NCBI GenBank assembly: GCA_030248295.1
Contig: JASANH010000647.1
Coordinates: 806,001-870,000 of the forward strand
From: Mesodorylaimus sp. YZB2_4
Lineage: Eukaryota; Nematoda; Enoplea; Dorylaimida; Dorylaimidae
DNA: 64,000 nt
Direction of reading: 5' to 3'
Shown: in pieces, positions 1 through 11,622 of the stretch
How the letters are laid out: each line of letters starts with the position of its first letter
Position numbering within the stretch: the stretch's first letter is position 1
Made by a program: the position numbers and the translations under genes
The notes under the pieces: model-generated
What the model was told of the DNA's origin: nothing
What the model saw: the letters and a program-made list of their open reading frames with translations, nothing else
The model's database searches: none

Positions 1-286
1 GCTTGTTTGACAAAGTACCTTCCTCGTGTCATTATCATGTACATACAGCCGCAGGGGAACACTCTTTTGAAAAGCAGCTGGACGCACCATGCATTGATAA
101 TCACGAGCTCAGCCAATACTATACTACTACATTCTTATGTTTACATACGATGAGATACCTGGTGTATAACTATCCATACTCCTTGCAGGGCCTTCACGAG
201 GGCAACACCAAGGCCTCTACACGACGCGAACATGTCTGTCCTATCCGGTACCTGTTTCCTGTTTTGATGGGCTAAAGTTGCCTTAC

Positions 287-1143
287 TTCACGTTGCACGC
301 ATGCGAACTTGATACCCAAATCGTTCATGGCTCGGATAATAACAGCTATGGAATGGACGACATTACCAGCCACCAGAGAACATTGTTGCCTGATTTCCTC
401 CTCATGGAATCCATTGGAGTGCAAGATTCTGTGTAAAAAGTTCCATTAGTGCTTCAAGATGCAGCACAGGTTTTTGCTGTGGGGATTGATAATATTGAGT
501 CGTCTCCACCATGTTTCAGTATCCTCGCATATAATAGAGTTTAGCCCTCAAATAGACCCGGAAGCACCACAATATTATTCTCGCCTGGGGCATATATAGC
601 CGTGACCGTGAGCAGAGTATGTGTGACACCAGTTGCCGTGAGCAGAGTATGTCTGCGTTTCAAGTTCCAAACCGGATGTATATGTACATTACTCTCCTGT
701 ATCCCACCGTATACGCTCGGTAACATGCACACTGATTTCTTATCAACAAACCGACATCGCCGGATCTGATTCTTGGGTAGAAATAATACTGTTTGCCCCT
801 CTAACAGACCCTCTTACTCGACTCCTTCAGACAAGATACATGAGTGTGCAGTCACAGCCCTGCCACACACTGGGCCAGTACAATAAACTGGCCAGAAAGG
901 CAGACCAACTTACTTCATTTGTTTTATAATCGTCGATTTACCAGAATCGCCCGCGCCTAACCCAAAGAAGGTCAGAAGTTTTACATAACTTGAATCAAAT
1001 GAACGCTGCCTACCCAGAAGGAGCAGCCTGAATGTTTTCGCCGCTTTTCTGCGTTCTTCTTCCAGAATTCGTTCCACTTCCTTGTTCCGCCGTTTTTCTT
1101 CTTGGGACGGAACCACAGTGGCTTTACTCACGGAGACACCCAT
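287..1143 (-). CDS. G protein alpha subunit, Galpha(i/o)-type, 5' part (gene 1)
   Basis: Alpha subunit of a heterotrimeric G protein, a GTP-dependent relay for GPCRs at the plasma membrane. Exons (minus): 1014-1143, 914-956, 287-428; the rest lies off the left edge. The protein starts MGVSVSK, which fits N-myristoylation (Gly2, Ser6) but lacks Cys3 for palmitoylation. It then has a charged helix and the P-loop GAGDSGKST (usual GAGESGKST) followed by IIKQMK. Exon 3 encodes the start of the helical domain (ILHSNGFHEEE... LVAGNVVHSI... IRAMNDLGIKF). The exon sizes 43 and 142 bp and the intron after the first Gly of the P-loop match, from memory, the vertebrate GNAI/GNAO layout. A 57-bp intron at 957-1013 is in frame if retained, so it can be mistaken for an insertion. 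Class assignment is inference; the GTPase identity is firm. Confidence 0.88.
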
Positions 1144-2867
1144 CTGTATATAATCAGCTGAGATTGGGAGGGCAGAAGTCGAATTTGAGAATCTAAAATT
1201 AAAAACGATGGCTGAGCATCCCAGGACATTATGTTCTAGCGATAAGTGCCACTGCTGGAAAAGTACAAATATGGGACAGGCTAGGAAATCTTGATTGTTC
1301 CGAGGTTTTACAAAGGAGCTATGTTAGGTCTCGACTAACTAGAATAGCGTGCCCTTTCTACTACTGACCGCGTGAAGCTCGCGACTGATTGCACTCAACT
1401 CCCCAGGCTATGCTAGATTACATTGACATAGTCAATCCGTCAAGAATGGGTCATAATCAGGTCGGCGATCGTGCGCGAAACACCTGCTTCCTAGTCGCTT
1501 TAATCGTCATCAGAAAGCCAATCATTTCATTCACGCATTGCATATTCCTTCGTGCTCGGTTTATCAACCGCCAGAGCTTGAGTCAAAGTCACGAATAGCT
1601 TTTTTCCATTTTGCCTCTAATGCTTGTTGGCACGCGAGTTCTGGAGTCATTTAGGGTTCTAGTCCCGATGGGAACATACTGTTCCACTCGTGTCAAAGCA
1701 GGAAACAGAACTCGTGTCTAGAGAGCACCCAAACCAGTGAGCTCTGGTGAACCAGGTTTTGGGTTTGGTGGCAAGGTACCTGGGTATTCGAGTACAAGAT
1801 CCAACTACAGCACGCTCTGACAGCTCAGCTAGCATCGTGTTCTTCTGATGGCAGCTGTCCATGACACATTACCTTTGTTGGTGGATTAACTGGATGATTA
1901 GTATACAAGTCTGACTTCAATTGACTACATCAGATCCCAACAACCTCAAATTTTCTTGAGGCACTCCTCAAAGCTACTATTCTTCCTTAAGTGTGCCCCT
2001 AGGGCTCTGTGTGTTAAACACTAGAGGGTCAAACCACTCTCACCACCCAACGTGCATACAAGTAGCCTTGATTGTGAGGCACTTTCTATTCAAACTTTGC
2101 ACTCATTAGTATGCATCAGCAAATGCTTTTTACAGTGCAGGATGCTCGATTAAGATCTTTTTGCCATAACTTCAAGACGCCAGGTGAATGTTTGAGAACT
2201 ACGAGACTTCCATTTCGATCTTCAGACAAGCTTTTTGACGCATTTAAATTTTTAGCGGCCTTCAAATTTTAATGCTAGATAGAATAATCAGAATTTTCAG
2301 GGACCATATCCGAGTAATTTATTTGCTTTCAGGCATTTATTTCCTGAAATGACAAAACTTACTCGTTGGTGGATTCGCTGTCGGCTATGTATCATCCGGT
2401 TTTGTATTGCGCACCCTTGAATTCATTTTTCGGGTCGTTCGGGCCTGTTACGAATGATCCTGACCCAGGTTTGTAAGGGGCTTACATAAAATACGTGGTA
2501 TCAGCCTTCTTGAGCTTTCTTACCGAGTAAATAGAGGATGTGCCGCTTGTCCACGGTCCTAGTTATATCTTGCGCGCACTAAAAAATAAAAGGGAACAAA
2601 ACAAACATAGCAGCAATTTTGAAGAGAGATACTTCGTTTTTGAGCGGACGAAGCGTCCTTCTCAAGCTCATGGAATTCTGAATGGCGTTTGAACGTGTAT
2701 TAGTTGTCAGCTGCCGCGCAAGCAGGACAGTCAAGTTGATTCCAGTTGCTGAATGTCACCGGTTGTAGCTATCATTTTGGACAGGACTGGATGATTAAGA
2801 TTGACGAAATCGGTTTGAAGAAGTTTCTGGAGAAGCAACAGCAGCAACAACAGCAACAAGAGGAACA
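1144..2867. other. Non-coding stretch between the first Galpha gene and the SINE cluster
   Basis: I see no supported gene here. Short open frames have no recognisable domains or consistent splice partners. Confidence 0.5.
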
Positions 2868-3240
2868 CCCTAGAGCCGCGGTGGCTCACTTGGTTAAGGC
2901 GTTGACCCTGCATTGCTTGGGCCAGCAACCCTGACCGGGAGGCCGCAGTTCTGTTCCGGATGGGGAAAAGAGTTCAGTAAGTCCGTCGCTGGCCTTGCAC
3001 ACCTGGCTCGGGGCGACTCACCTGGTACCGCCAAGCGGCGGACGCCGAACCAGTAGAGAACTAGGAAACTGGTTCAAGAATACCAGTCGGGAAGGTCCCA
3101 TCTTCTCGCCCAGTATCGTCTTGGGATGCTGGTGCTGGCACAGGATGCCCTCGTGTGGAGGCTCCCAGTGGAGACACACAGAGGGAAGATGCTTTGAGAG
3201 CTGGTCCCCTCACTGCCTCGCTTATCATAATATGACTGCT
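2868..3240 (+). repeat. tRNA-derived SINE, family A, copy 1
   Basis: The 5' part reads like a tRNA with an A-box-like GTGGCTCACTTGGTTAAGG at about 2880 and a B-box-like GCAGTTCTGTTCC near 2946. It is followed by a body and a tail domain around 3140-3240 (CAGGATGCCCTCG, then TGGAGGCTC, then GAGGGAAG). A second copy on the opposite strand lies at 27590-27895. The preceding CAG run (about 2836-2860) gives a poly-Gln or poly-Leu reading that is not a gene. Confidence 0.65.
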
Positions 3241-3274
3241 GGCCGGCTATACTGTAGGCAAAACGGGCTGAAAA

Positions 3275-3665
3275 GCGGCCGCGGCGGTGCAGCGGTGCGG
3301 CATTCGTCTCTCCATATTGCTTGGGAGCGAGTGGCTAGACTCGTCCCGGGTTCGATCCCCGGTGATGGAGGTCGGTATGCGAACCATAAACCCTCGCTGA
3401 CCTTGCACGCCACGCCGTGGGCGACTCACCCGGTACTGCCGAGGTGCTCCGAGTGGAGAGACGGAAGCCAAACCAGGAGATAGTCTAGGCTGTCGAACAC
3501 CGACATGGTTCGAAGCCCGCTCGCCATCGTCCGAGAACGTCGGTGCCCAATCCAGGATGCCCTCGCCTGGAGGTGCTCCTTTTGGAGACACGCTGAGGGA
3601 AGCTGCTGTGTGTGCCGGTCCCCGCACAGCCCTGCTTATAAGGTTTGACTGCTGGCCGGCTAGAG
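3275..3665 (+). repeat. tRNA-derived SINE, family B, copy 1
   Basis: A tRNA-like head at about 3283-3370 carries a good B box (GGGTTCGATCCCC at about 3349). The body repeats at 28340-28705 on the minus strand. The 3' domain (about 3557-3650) is shared with family A, so A and B have different tRNA heads joined to a common tail. It lies directly after the family A copy in the same orientation. Confidence 0.7.
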
Positions 3666-6600
3666 ACAAAAACGGGCTTCGGCTCACAAAAATTTTTAAA
3701 ACAAAAGAGAAACACCTTTGCAGAACTTTGTTCAGGAAAGCGAAAAGCCTCGCTCTGCTTACGAGCGACCTGGCTGAGCTTTGTTGGCACATTCTTCAGC
3801 AGTAGCTTTTTAACTCCGGCTCCTTTCTGATCGTGCTAATTAGAAGAGATTTTGTTACTTTTTTTAAAATTGTACATATTTGTATTGTCACCGTGAGTAC
3901 ACAAGAAAAGGGAACGTGAACAAGGTGGCGCAGCCCCGCGAACAATGGATCGTGAACAAGCGTCTCACAATCGTAAATACCACGGAAATATAACTTTTGT
4001 TTAACTCCGTACCTTTGTTATTCAAAATATGGTCGTTAATTTATATATCAGCATGCATGTGTGAGCCCGTTTCTCAAGACGGCACTGTACATACAACGCT
4101 GACTGAAACGGCGGACTCTTTTTGGTGCTCCCACGTGGCCGTTCAGGTGCTAAGAGCAAAGATCGCCCTCACGATCAGTAATAAATCGAAAAATGAATAC
4201 CGCTTTTATACACTACATACCACTTGTGCTGGCATTCCTGCCTGGGTCCTCCTCGCAAATCATACCAGCAAAACAGCTTGCTACTGGAAGAGGAGGCTAA
4301 GAGAGTTTTATGCAACAGACCCCGGATCTTATCTAAGGTATTATAAAGGCCGAAACAGAGGGGCAGGCTAATTCAGTGCAATAAGGAATTGAGATCGTGA
4401 ATAGTTGCCTCTGCCATCGCGGCATACTGTACCACTCAACGCTACGTTTCGCATACTGTCGTCCTCACAGCACAGTACCGGACAGAAATGGAACAACGGC
4501 CTGCAGGCTTCAGCAGACCGATTGTGAGATGATTCACCCACCAGAAAAAATGCGGGAATCTCCTCCTTGGAACCCCCCCCCCTCCCCTTCCCCACTGTCA
4601 CGATTCCCTTTTCCGTGTCGTTTCTACTATAATTTTTCGCCTGATATGCAGGTACCTACGATATTTGGCGGCGAGGCAGTACTAGGCGAAGCAACGACTC
4701 TGGTCATAGCTTTTGTCTTCCCTTTGCATATCCCTTTGCATAAAGAGAATAAACAATTTCCTAAAATCACTACACAGGGCTGAATATAAAATTTTGCAAA
4801 TGTACAGTACTAGGTTCCTACAGCACTTGTGCAGGCATCTCGGATAATACAGCACGAAGCAGCACCTTAAGCGCAGAGCAAAGTCGACCAGTTCTTATCG
4901 CTAGTACATACCACTCTTATTTATATTCCCGCTCAATATTATATCAAAGCAAGCATCCATGACAAACTCCACATTTTTCGTATCCGTCGCGCACGTCCGA
5001 TGCGAATAAATCATCTTTCTTGAATCGTGTTTTTGACTTTCGAACCTTGACTGTATATACGAGATGGCTATTTCATAATCGTTAGGACCTGAGTTAGGAG
5101 AGAAAACATGCTAGCTCACTGCGTCAAGATATGTAGCCTTGTGGACAAGACCACAGCTGAACAACCAACACACTACGAATACTTACCGTCATACTCAGGA
5201 AAGGCTAAAGTCAATGGATACTTCTTAATCTTTTCTTCAAATAGATCCCTCTTATTTAAAAATAAGACGACTGAAGCTTTTGTAAACCAGCAACTGTTTA
5301 TGACTGTGCCAAAGAGAACGAGCGTTTCATGCATTCGGTTCTAGAAAGATAGGAAATGAACTATTAGCTGATTCTGGCGCACTATCAGGGCATAATGCAA
5401 GAGTAACAAGAAAGCTGTCCAGTGAAAACATCAATATCAAGCAACCAATAAAATTATGAAAATCTATCCACTAATACAGTACGGAGTCTCTTTAAAGTCC
5501 AACATCCTTGACTGTTTTTACGAAGACATAACGTTTCATCTGCTTTGGTTACTATAGAGTTTATTATAGCAATAAGACCAGTATAGATTGCACCCGCAAA
5601 TCCCAAGACGGATTTAGAACGAGCTAAAAAAACCCTAAAGGGGGTGTTGGAAAACACTCAAGGGAAAGCCTTCGGACATTTCGAAAAAACCTTTTTCGCA
5701 CTAAGACAATCCAGGTGTCAGCCATTGCATATTTTCTCTCCATTCTCTACTCCATGCCAATAGGATGCTCAGCTCATATGAAAAGCATAAGATGATGAAT
5801 ATTTCTAGCAAGAAAAGGGGCAAGAACCTCGAATTCGAATTTGGCCAAAATATAGGACTAAGCATAAAGTTCGAAGTTCTAGCTAGCGGTTATAGTCGGG
5901 AATAACCAGCGAAAACATTGGGTCACACGTCTGCGTGTTTGCGATTGTGATCATTTGTCCATGAGCCGAAGGCACTAAAATTCACTCTAATTGGTGACCA
6001 TACCTGACCTCATGCCTAAAAACTTCCAAAATGCGTTATGTTCAGCCCCTATATTTTTAGAGGCCCAGATACGATATATCACAAGATATAGATAGAGTAT
6101 ATCCAGATTCGCAAGACACAACGGACCCTGTGATCTCTAAACTAGAACTCACGATCGTTCGAAAAAAGTTGCCATGTAAAATATGATACTGTATTTAAAC
6201 TGTTTTGCATATTGTAATTACAACGTCTGGGCAACTTTTCCATGAATAATCTTGGGTATTGGCTGCAAGACAAGCCATTCTCATCGTGAGTTACACTTTC
6301 ATTTATTCATTCTTTATTCGATGGACAAACGCAGGGTGCGCACTTGAAGTCTATGAAGCAGGACACTTATCGGTACGGGGCAATTTCAAAAACTTCTTGT
6401 TTTCGCTCATTAGTAGTCAAGCTATGTCCTATCGTTAGCGCCTCACAAATCAGTTAGTCCGCTTAATAGCTTTGGGTCGTGTACTGTGAATGCATGCTCA
6501 TGGTTTACAACATAACCGAATGCAGGGGCGTATGGGTGCTGTACCTGAGCATAAGTAATGGAGGCAATACCGCGCCAACGAGAGATGCATTTCAGGGCAA

Positions 6601-6899
6601 TAAGAAATTAAGAAATGCCTGGCGAAATATCGATTCGAATGTGAGACCAAAGTAAACCCAAAGTCTCTGGAACAAAATACTCCGACTGGAGCAAGGCAAG
6701 TCTCGCGATTATACCTGCCACCAAACCATCAGCCGAAGTGGTTGATGTCTCCCAGCCGGGGAACAATATCGATCTCCCGACCGCCAGGAATGCTGGTTAC
6801 AGAAGGGGGTCCGAGGCGGGGGACTATTTGAAGGGGAATTCAAATTTGCAACTTATTTTGGCATTCGATGGCCGGCACGTGCGGCTGCTCCCCGAGTTG
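3666..6899. other. AT-rich non-coding stretch with a SINE-C fragment
   Basis: I found no supported gene. A C-rich run lies near 4575-4592. Around 6715-6810 the minus strand matches the SINE-C copy at 53160-53285 (shared CCAGCATTCC, GGGAGATCGAT and a CAACCAC end). The missing 3' exons of the Galpha gene at 7512-8538 could in principle lie here, but I could not find them. Confidence 0.45.
6715..6810 (-). repeat. tRNA-derived SINE, family C, fragment
   Basis: On the minus strand the segment reads CCAGCATTCCTGGCG, then TCGGGAGATCGATATTGTTC, then CATCAACCAC. This is the same order as in the 53160-53285 copy. The tRNA A-box end is missing or decayed. Confidence 0.5.
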
Positions 6900-7285
6900 T
6901 GAGTCTACATGGCCCTTGTAAGGTGTGGTCGATAGAATTCAAAAAAAGGCCTTTTTTTGAATCCTATCGACAGAGCTTTGTGTTTTCTGGAATTGGAATG
7001 CTTTGGAATAATTTGCCCAATGATATTGCTTTCTTAAATTTTGCACAGTATCGTTCTACGATTTTGTTGAATAAATTTGCGTAATTTCTTTAAGACATTT
7101 TTTGCGTTTTGGTATCACGTTTTGTGTTCCATTTTGAGATTTGATGAGCGGGAGACTTGATGTCGTTTTTCTTTTTCGCACTTTCACATTTTTAATATCA
7201 TGTGTGTGTGTGTTTTATGTTTCTTGTGCTCCTAGTGCGCATATGCCTTTGCACAAGAATACAATATGATGATGATGATGATGTG
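6900..7285 (+). mobile_element. Non-LTR retrotransposon 3' end with trinucleotide tail
   Basis: The frame ending at 7084 carries a C-terminal signature common in LINE ORF2 proteins (YRQSFVFSGIGMLWNNLP and N-rich residues after it). It is followed by about 180 bp of 3' UTR, a TG run near 7200, and a (GAT)n/(ATG)n tail at about 7266-7283, the usual end of many LINEs. The 5' part is absent, so this is a dead truncated copy. It lies just downstream of the incomplete Galpha gene and may explain its lost 3' end. Confidence 0.6.
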
Positions 7286-7511
7286 GTGGCAATAAACGAT
7301 ATCGCATGGCGTCGTGGAGCGTGGTACTGTTCCTGTGGCTTGAGTCATCCTCTGGTCAGCCCTAGTTTGCCCTAGGGCGAGCCAAGGATTTCAAGTGCAT
7401 AGAATAAGTGATATATATTTGCTAGGGATTGATGGACAGCCTTGCTAATCAGCATCGATTATCAAAGTGTTAATGACCTTGTTTTCTGCAACACTCCAAC
7501 CCTTTGCTTAC

Positions 7512-8538
7512 CACGGTACTATCCTCGAATAAAACTTGATTATACTCGCTGACTGCGGCAATATAAATTAAAGCATTGACATTCTCAAAACAATGAATCC
7601 ACTTTTTCCTCTGCGATCGTTGGCCACCGACATCGATCACGCTAAAAGGCAATACATACAGAAGAATTGATTTGACACGAGCAGAGCCAGTGAAGACCCC
7701 TACTTTATGGTAAGGCCTCTCAGTTTGAACTCGATTTCTACAATGCCCACTGTAGCAACTCTAATCCGAAGCATATCCTGATCACTGGGAACGTAATCAG
7801 CATTCGAAATTCGATCTATGTCGTCGCAAAAGCTGGGAAAATAGGAAAATTAGAATTTATGTTTATGCCGTATTTGAATATTATTCATAAATTCTATTTA
7901 CTATTGTGTCGAATCTGATAACTGATATTCGTTCGATCTGAGAAAACAGGCTTGCACACCCCCGTCAATCCACAACCGCTTCATACGCGCCCACATTTCA
8001 AACGTGGGACGAATTTCCCCATCCTGCCAGTTCCTCTCCAAGTCTATGATTAGAGTTGCATCGGCCTAAAACAGTGCCAGTAGAGCCTTCTCTAGACAAA
8101 ATATTGGGTCCACTATTGACCTCTCTTTCCGCGTTCTCAAAATCTATTCCAAAGGCGTCCATGGCTTTGAGAATGGCGACTAATGATTGCAGAATATTTC
8201 CAGCCACCATTGATCGATTCCTCTTGATTTCTTCCTGACCGAAACCATTTTTGTGCAAAATTCTAAATCAAGGCCTGTTTGTGTACTGCTCGGTATGACT
8301 ACAAAGCATGTTCACATACTTCATCTGTTTAACTATTGTTGATTTCCCAGAATCTCCAGTCCCTATATGACAAGTTAGTTCATATCACCAGTGTCAGCAG
8401 GGCAATGAACTCACCTAATAATAATAGCTTGAACAGATCTGCATTTCTTTTCTTTTCTTCTGCCATTAGTTGTTCGGCTTCCTTGTGTCGCCTTCGTTCC
8501 TCCTTGCTCACTTTATGCCCACTGGTCCCCGCCCCCAT
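7512..8538 (-). CDS. G protein alpha subunit, Galpha(i/o)-type, exons 1-6 (gene 2, 3' end not found)
   Basis: Paralog of the gene at 287-1143. Exons (minus): 8415-8538, 8320-8362, 8121-8262, 8065-7902, 7832-7704, 7641-7512, giving 244 codons in one frame. It starts MGAGTSGHK (myristoylation-type). G1 is GTGDSGKST. The helical domain runs to the LSDSTQY segment. Switch I is RVATVGIVE: the toxin-site Arg and the Mg-binding Thr are kept, but the second Thr of the usual TTG is Val. Switch II is [12 protein letters not shown] with the catalytic Gln, followed by HCFENV and [10 protein letters not shown]. Exons of 43, 142, 129 and 130 bp follow the GNAI/GNAO pattern. The expected last two exons (NKKDLF and the C-terminal helix) were not found below 7512, where a LINE remnant sits. 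The gene is therefore either 3' truncated or has a very long intron. One donor (8119-8120, GTCAAT) is weak. Confidence 0.85.
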
Positions 8539-9949
8539 TGACCTTGTCTCAGAGTCCGCAATTTCTGATCAATCCTACAGAATCAAGAATCACCTTTCAG
8601 TCGCCTAGTCACACAAAACTAAGCTTCTCTTACCGAAAACATGGACCTTTTAATTAAATGTCTCCTATGTACGTCACCGCACTCCATGCGTTAATCAGAA
8701 ATCACCTGCTTTCCGCGATCATAGGCCCTTTTCTCCTGGCAACACCCAAACATTCAACGTTGGGTATGCATAAAATATCGACGGCCCCGACTCGAGGAGT
8801 GCTGAACGGCTATCGCCCCCTTCGGCACATGAAAAACAGACCCATTTGTTTATGGGCTGCTAATATCGAAAGGATTGTGACAAAGGTCATAAAACTCCTG
8901 CGACTGGCGAGCCGACGTTGGTCTGAGTGCGCAATGACACCAATGCTCACGTGGGTGATTGTCAGTCAAGCCCAGTGAATGCCAAACATCTCTTCACTTT
9001 TCTCACTCACCAAGGTACACAGCCTTCACCATAAAACAGTTTACAGAATTCAAAGGCTTGTCTGAAATCTGAAACTAGGTTAGGCCCCACCTGATATGGC
9101 TTTCGCTGCCTGCGCGTCTGGCATAACGCCCATTGTCCATTGGAGTTGGTCACCCTATTTACTGTCCTGCATATCATGCTTGACTTCATCGTGCCTAACA
9201 TATGCGAAGGAAAACTAAGCAAAAAATGCAGCATTTATAATCCACTAAACCTCAAGTTTGGATCACAACTGCTGAATCGCAGTCTAGGTTCTAGAACTGC
9301 ATGGGGACACTGAAAATCGCTAGACCCAATCTGTCAGAAGCATATCCCATTACAGACGCTTGTTTGCTGCTATTTAGTTGCTGAAGTTGCTGGGATGTCT
9401 CCGGTGGGGAATGTGAGTGGACCTCTCCAGTGACTGCGGTCATTAGCCATCGGAAAAACTGGTTTGGCGACCCAAAATTCCTACGAATGGGTTTCCCGCA
9501 GTAATGCAATTTAACTTTTCCCAGCACTGAAAGGCAGGTACCTGCTTGTAAGCACTGAATTCCTTTGCACTACATCACATGCTGCTTTTCAGTTTCAGAA
9601 TGCACCTACAATAGAAATCACATCACGGTTATTCGATAAGGCATATAGTCTCCCTCGCTTGGCATATAGTCCTCAGAAAATCTTGCTTAATCGATTCTCG
9701 CAATTTTAACTGTGTGTGCAGATACTCTGTGCACATAAACGAGGAAAAGGCAAAGCAAATGGGACTGCGGTTAGAAATGTGCGAACCTATTGTATAATTA
9801 CGAAAGAATCTCTCTCGCATCAACTCCGTGCAAATGACCGCGTTTGTGAAGGCTATCGCGTCATGACCATGCATATTCATCATTTTTCTAGCGTTTGTTC
9901 GCTTTTCTGCAATTCGCTCGTCATTTTTCTGGTTGCGTCTCGTGGAAAC
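8539..9949. other. Non-coding stretch upstream of Galpha gene 2
   Basis: No supported gene. It should contain the promoter of the Galpha gene on the minus strand. I see no clear TATA element. Confidence 0.4.
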
Positions 9950-10049
9950 TTTCCTCATGCCTTCTCTGGGTGTGCTTAGCCGTCGCTTCAGTGGTCTGCC
10001 AAACGCTCGCTTTCCTCTGGGACTGCACTACATCACATGTATGGGATAC

Positions 10050-10497
10050 TGAATCAGGGTCTCTGCGCATCATGTGTCCGTACCATCGCAGTCGCGACTA
10101 CATCATCTTGCCGTTCATGGTGCGATCCCCAGTACGTAACGTACGTATATTGGTGCGAGTATTCGTGTTCGTTACGTACTCCATCCATGTCATGTCCGAT
10201 TGCCCATCGTAGCAGCCTCATTTCTACGGTTGTGGGCCTGCTCATGTTTCCTGGTTGTGCCGCAGCATTCCGATCCGTACACGTCAAACGACCTAACATT
10301 TTTGTGCACCTTTGATTTGAGGTATGTCGGCATTCTGCGGTCGCACAGTACACCTGTCACCTGCCGCCACTTCTGCCATGCGCTGTGAGTCTTATACATC
10401 CGCCAAGGTGTCTGTGTCAGCCGCCACGTGGGATCGCAAGTATTTGAACTGTGATGTCTCGTTGACTACATACGTCCCCATCCTCTGTTGCACAGTT
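10050..10497 (-). mobile_element. Decayed LINE reverse transcriptase, C-terminal part
   Basis: Read on the minus strand in several frames, the segment gives the typical end of an RTE/Jockey-like reverse transcriptase: FKYLRSHVAADTDTLADV, then WQKWRQVTGVLCDRRMP, then LKSKV, DVYGSECC, RKHEQA, and LLRWAIG. Several frameshifts and stops break it. Family placement is by pattern memory. A piece of the earlier part of a reverse transcriptase follows on the opposite strand. Confidence 0.7.
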
Positions 10498-10711
10498 ATC
10501 GGTCTGGCCGCCAGAAAACGAAGACAGTGTTCACGGCCTTCTTGGACTTGCAGGAGAAAAAGCATTCGATAGAGCGGCACGAACTGATCTGATACACCCA
10601 CAGGTCGCTTGGTGTTCCTGAGGCCATGGGTGCCGTTCAACTGTAATACAAAGATGCAACAAGCTTGGTTCGATCTGAACCGTCACACCTGTGTAATACG
10701 GCTTGGTCCGT
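10498..10711 (+). mobile_element. Decayed LINE reverse transcriptase, catalytic-core part, inverted relative to neighbour
   Basis: The plus strand reads FTAFLDLQE, KAFDR, LGVPEAMG and KDATSLVRSE in shifting frames. This matches the motif A region of LINE reverse transcriptases (FLDLEKAFD, then GVPE, then LY..A...V). It abuts the C-terminal part at 10050-10497 head to head, so an inversion or two independent insertions must be assumed. An inverted repeat GTAATACGG/CCGTATTAC lies at about 10693-10716. Confidence 0.6.
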
Positions 10712-10875
10712 ATTACTGGAGGGGAGTGGCTGGTGGCGCTTTCGCACCACGCCAAAAACCCAGGGTACTCTGCCAAGTCTTCCGACCTAGTTCATGGCTG
10801 AAACGTCACGCTGACGGGTGACGCTCCCAGCTGCCGGCTCCGTGCAGAGTATCGATTGCCAGTCGAGCCTCTGCA
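10712..10875 (+). repeat. Interspersed repeat R1, copy 1
   Basis: About 160 bp, matched by the minus strand of 25104-25267. Shared blocks include GGAGGGGAGTGGCTG, AAAAACCCAGG, CAAGTCTTCCGACC, CATGGCTGAAAC, GTGACGCTCCCA and GACTGCCAGTCGAGCCTCT (approximate). It may be part of the adjacent LINE. Confidence 0.65.
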
Positions 10876-11622
10876 CCTGGTCACTCACAATCTCGCATAT
10901 TCTCAAGCTAAGCTGGAGAGATCGATCTTCCTCGATAGAAACCCGACATCACAATTTGTATCAAATGTGCCATTTTTTGATAATCAGAACTCGTACCAAG
11001 GGACGAACCAAACGGCTCTCGAACCTGAGCATGTTATATTGGCAGGACATTTGGCCATGAAACTTGCTAGGGGGTACGTTCCCGCTGAACAAACTCGACA
11101 CTAGTGTTTTTCACCCGCTGGCGACAGGTGGGTTTAGCACAGGGCCGTCATGGCGCGTGAAAATTAGTTTTCACGTATTCATTTAGCAGCCCACAATCAC
11201 TGCAGACCTTGATAGTATAGTTTCAAGGCGAGAACTCCGGAGATTAAAATTCAGAGGGTCGCCCTTTCGCACCTGCAGCAGATCGATGGAATAATGTGAT
11301 GATGGAAAAAGCCCGCGCCTACAAGTCATACGCGAAGTCAGGGGATCAATTAACATTCCACTACCACGCCACAGCTCGCTACTCGTACCGACTCAGACAT
11401 TGAGTGCACTTATTATAAACACCCACTCTCCAATCCGCTTTACCATTCCAAAAATACGTGCACATGATCCCGAAACCAAATGGAAAAGAAAAGTAGATAT
11501 TCAAGCCAGTTCCCCCACAAACAATATTAGTCGCCAAGGAGGATGGAATGAACCGGCGCTTATAACTCATAATCAAATAGAATATGAATCAAAACATCAA
11601 ATTAACGCGACTTCATCGTTAA
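10876..11622. other. Non-coding stretch downstream of COPB2
   Basis: No supported gene. It should hold the COPB2 3' UTR on the minus strand. Confidence 0.4.

Noticed and set aside
2731-2934. Poly-Gln/poly-Leu open frames on both strands
   Set aside because: Made by a CAG run beside a SINE; no gene structure.
3247-3792. Open frames of 100-180 codons over the SINE cluster
   Set aside because: Shadows of SINE sequence; the same frames recur at other SINE copies.
8658-8978. Plus frame of 106 codons
   Set aside because: No domain, no conserved pattern and no neighbouring exons.
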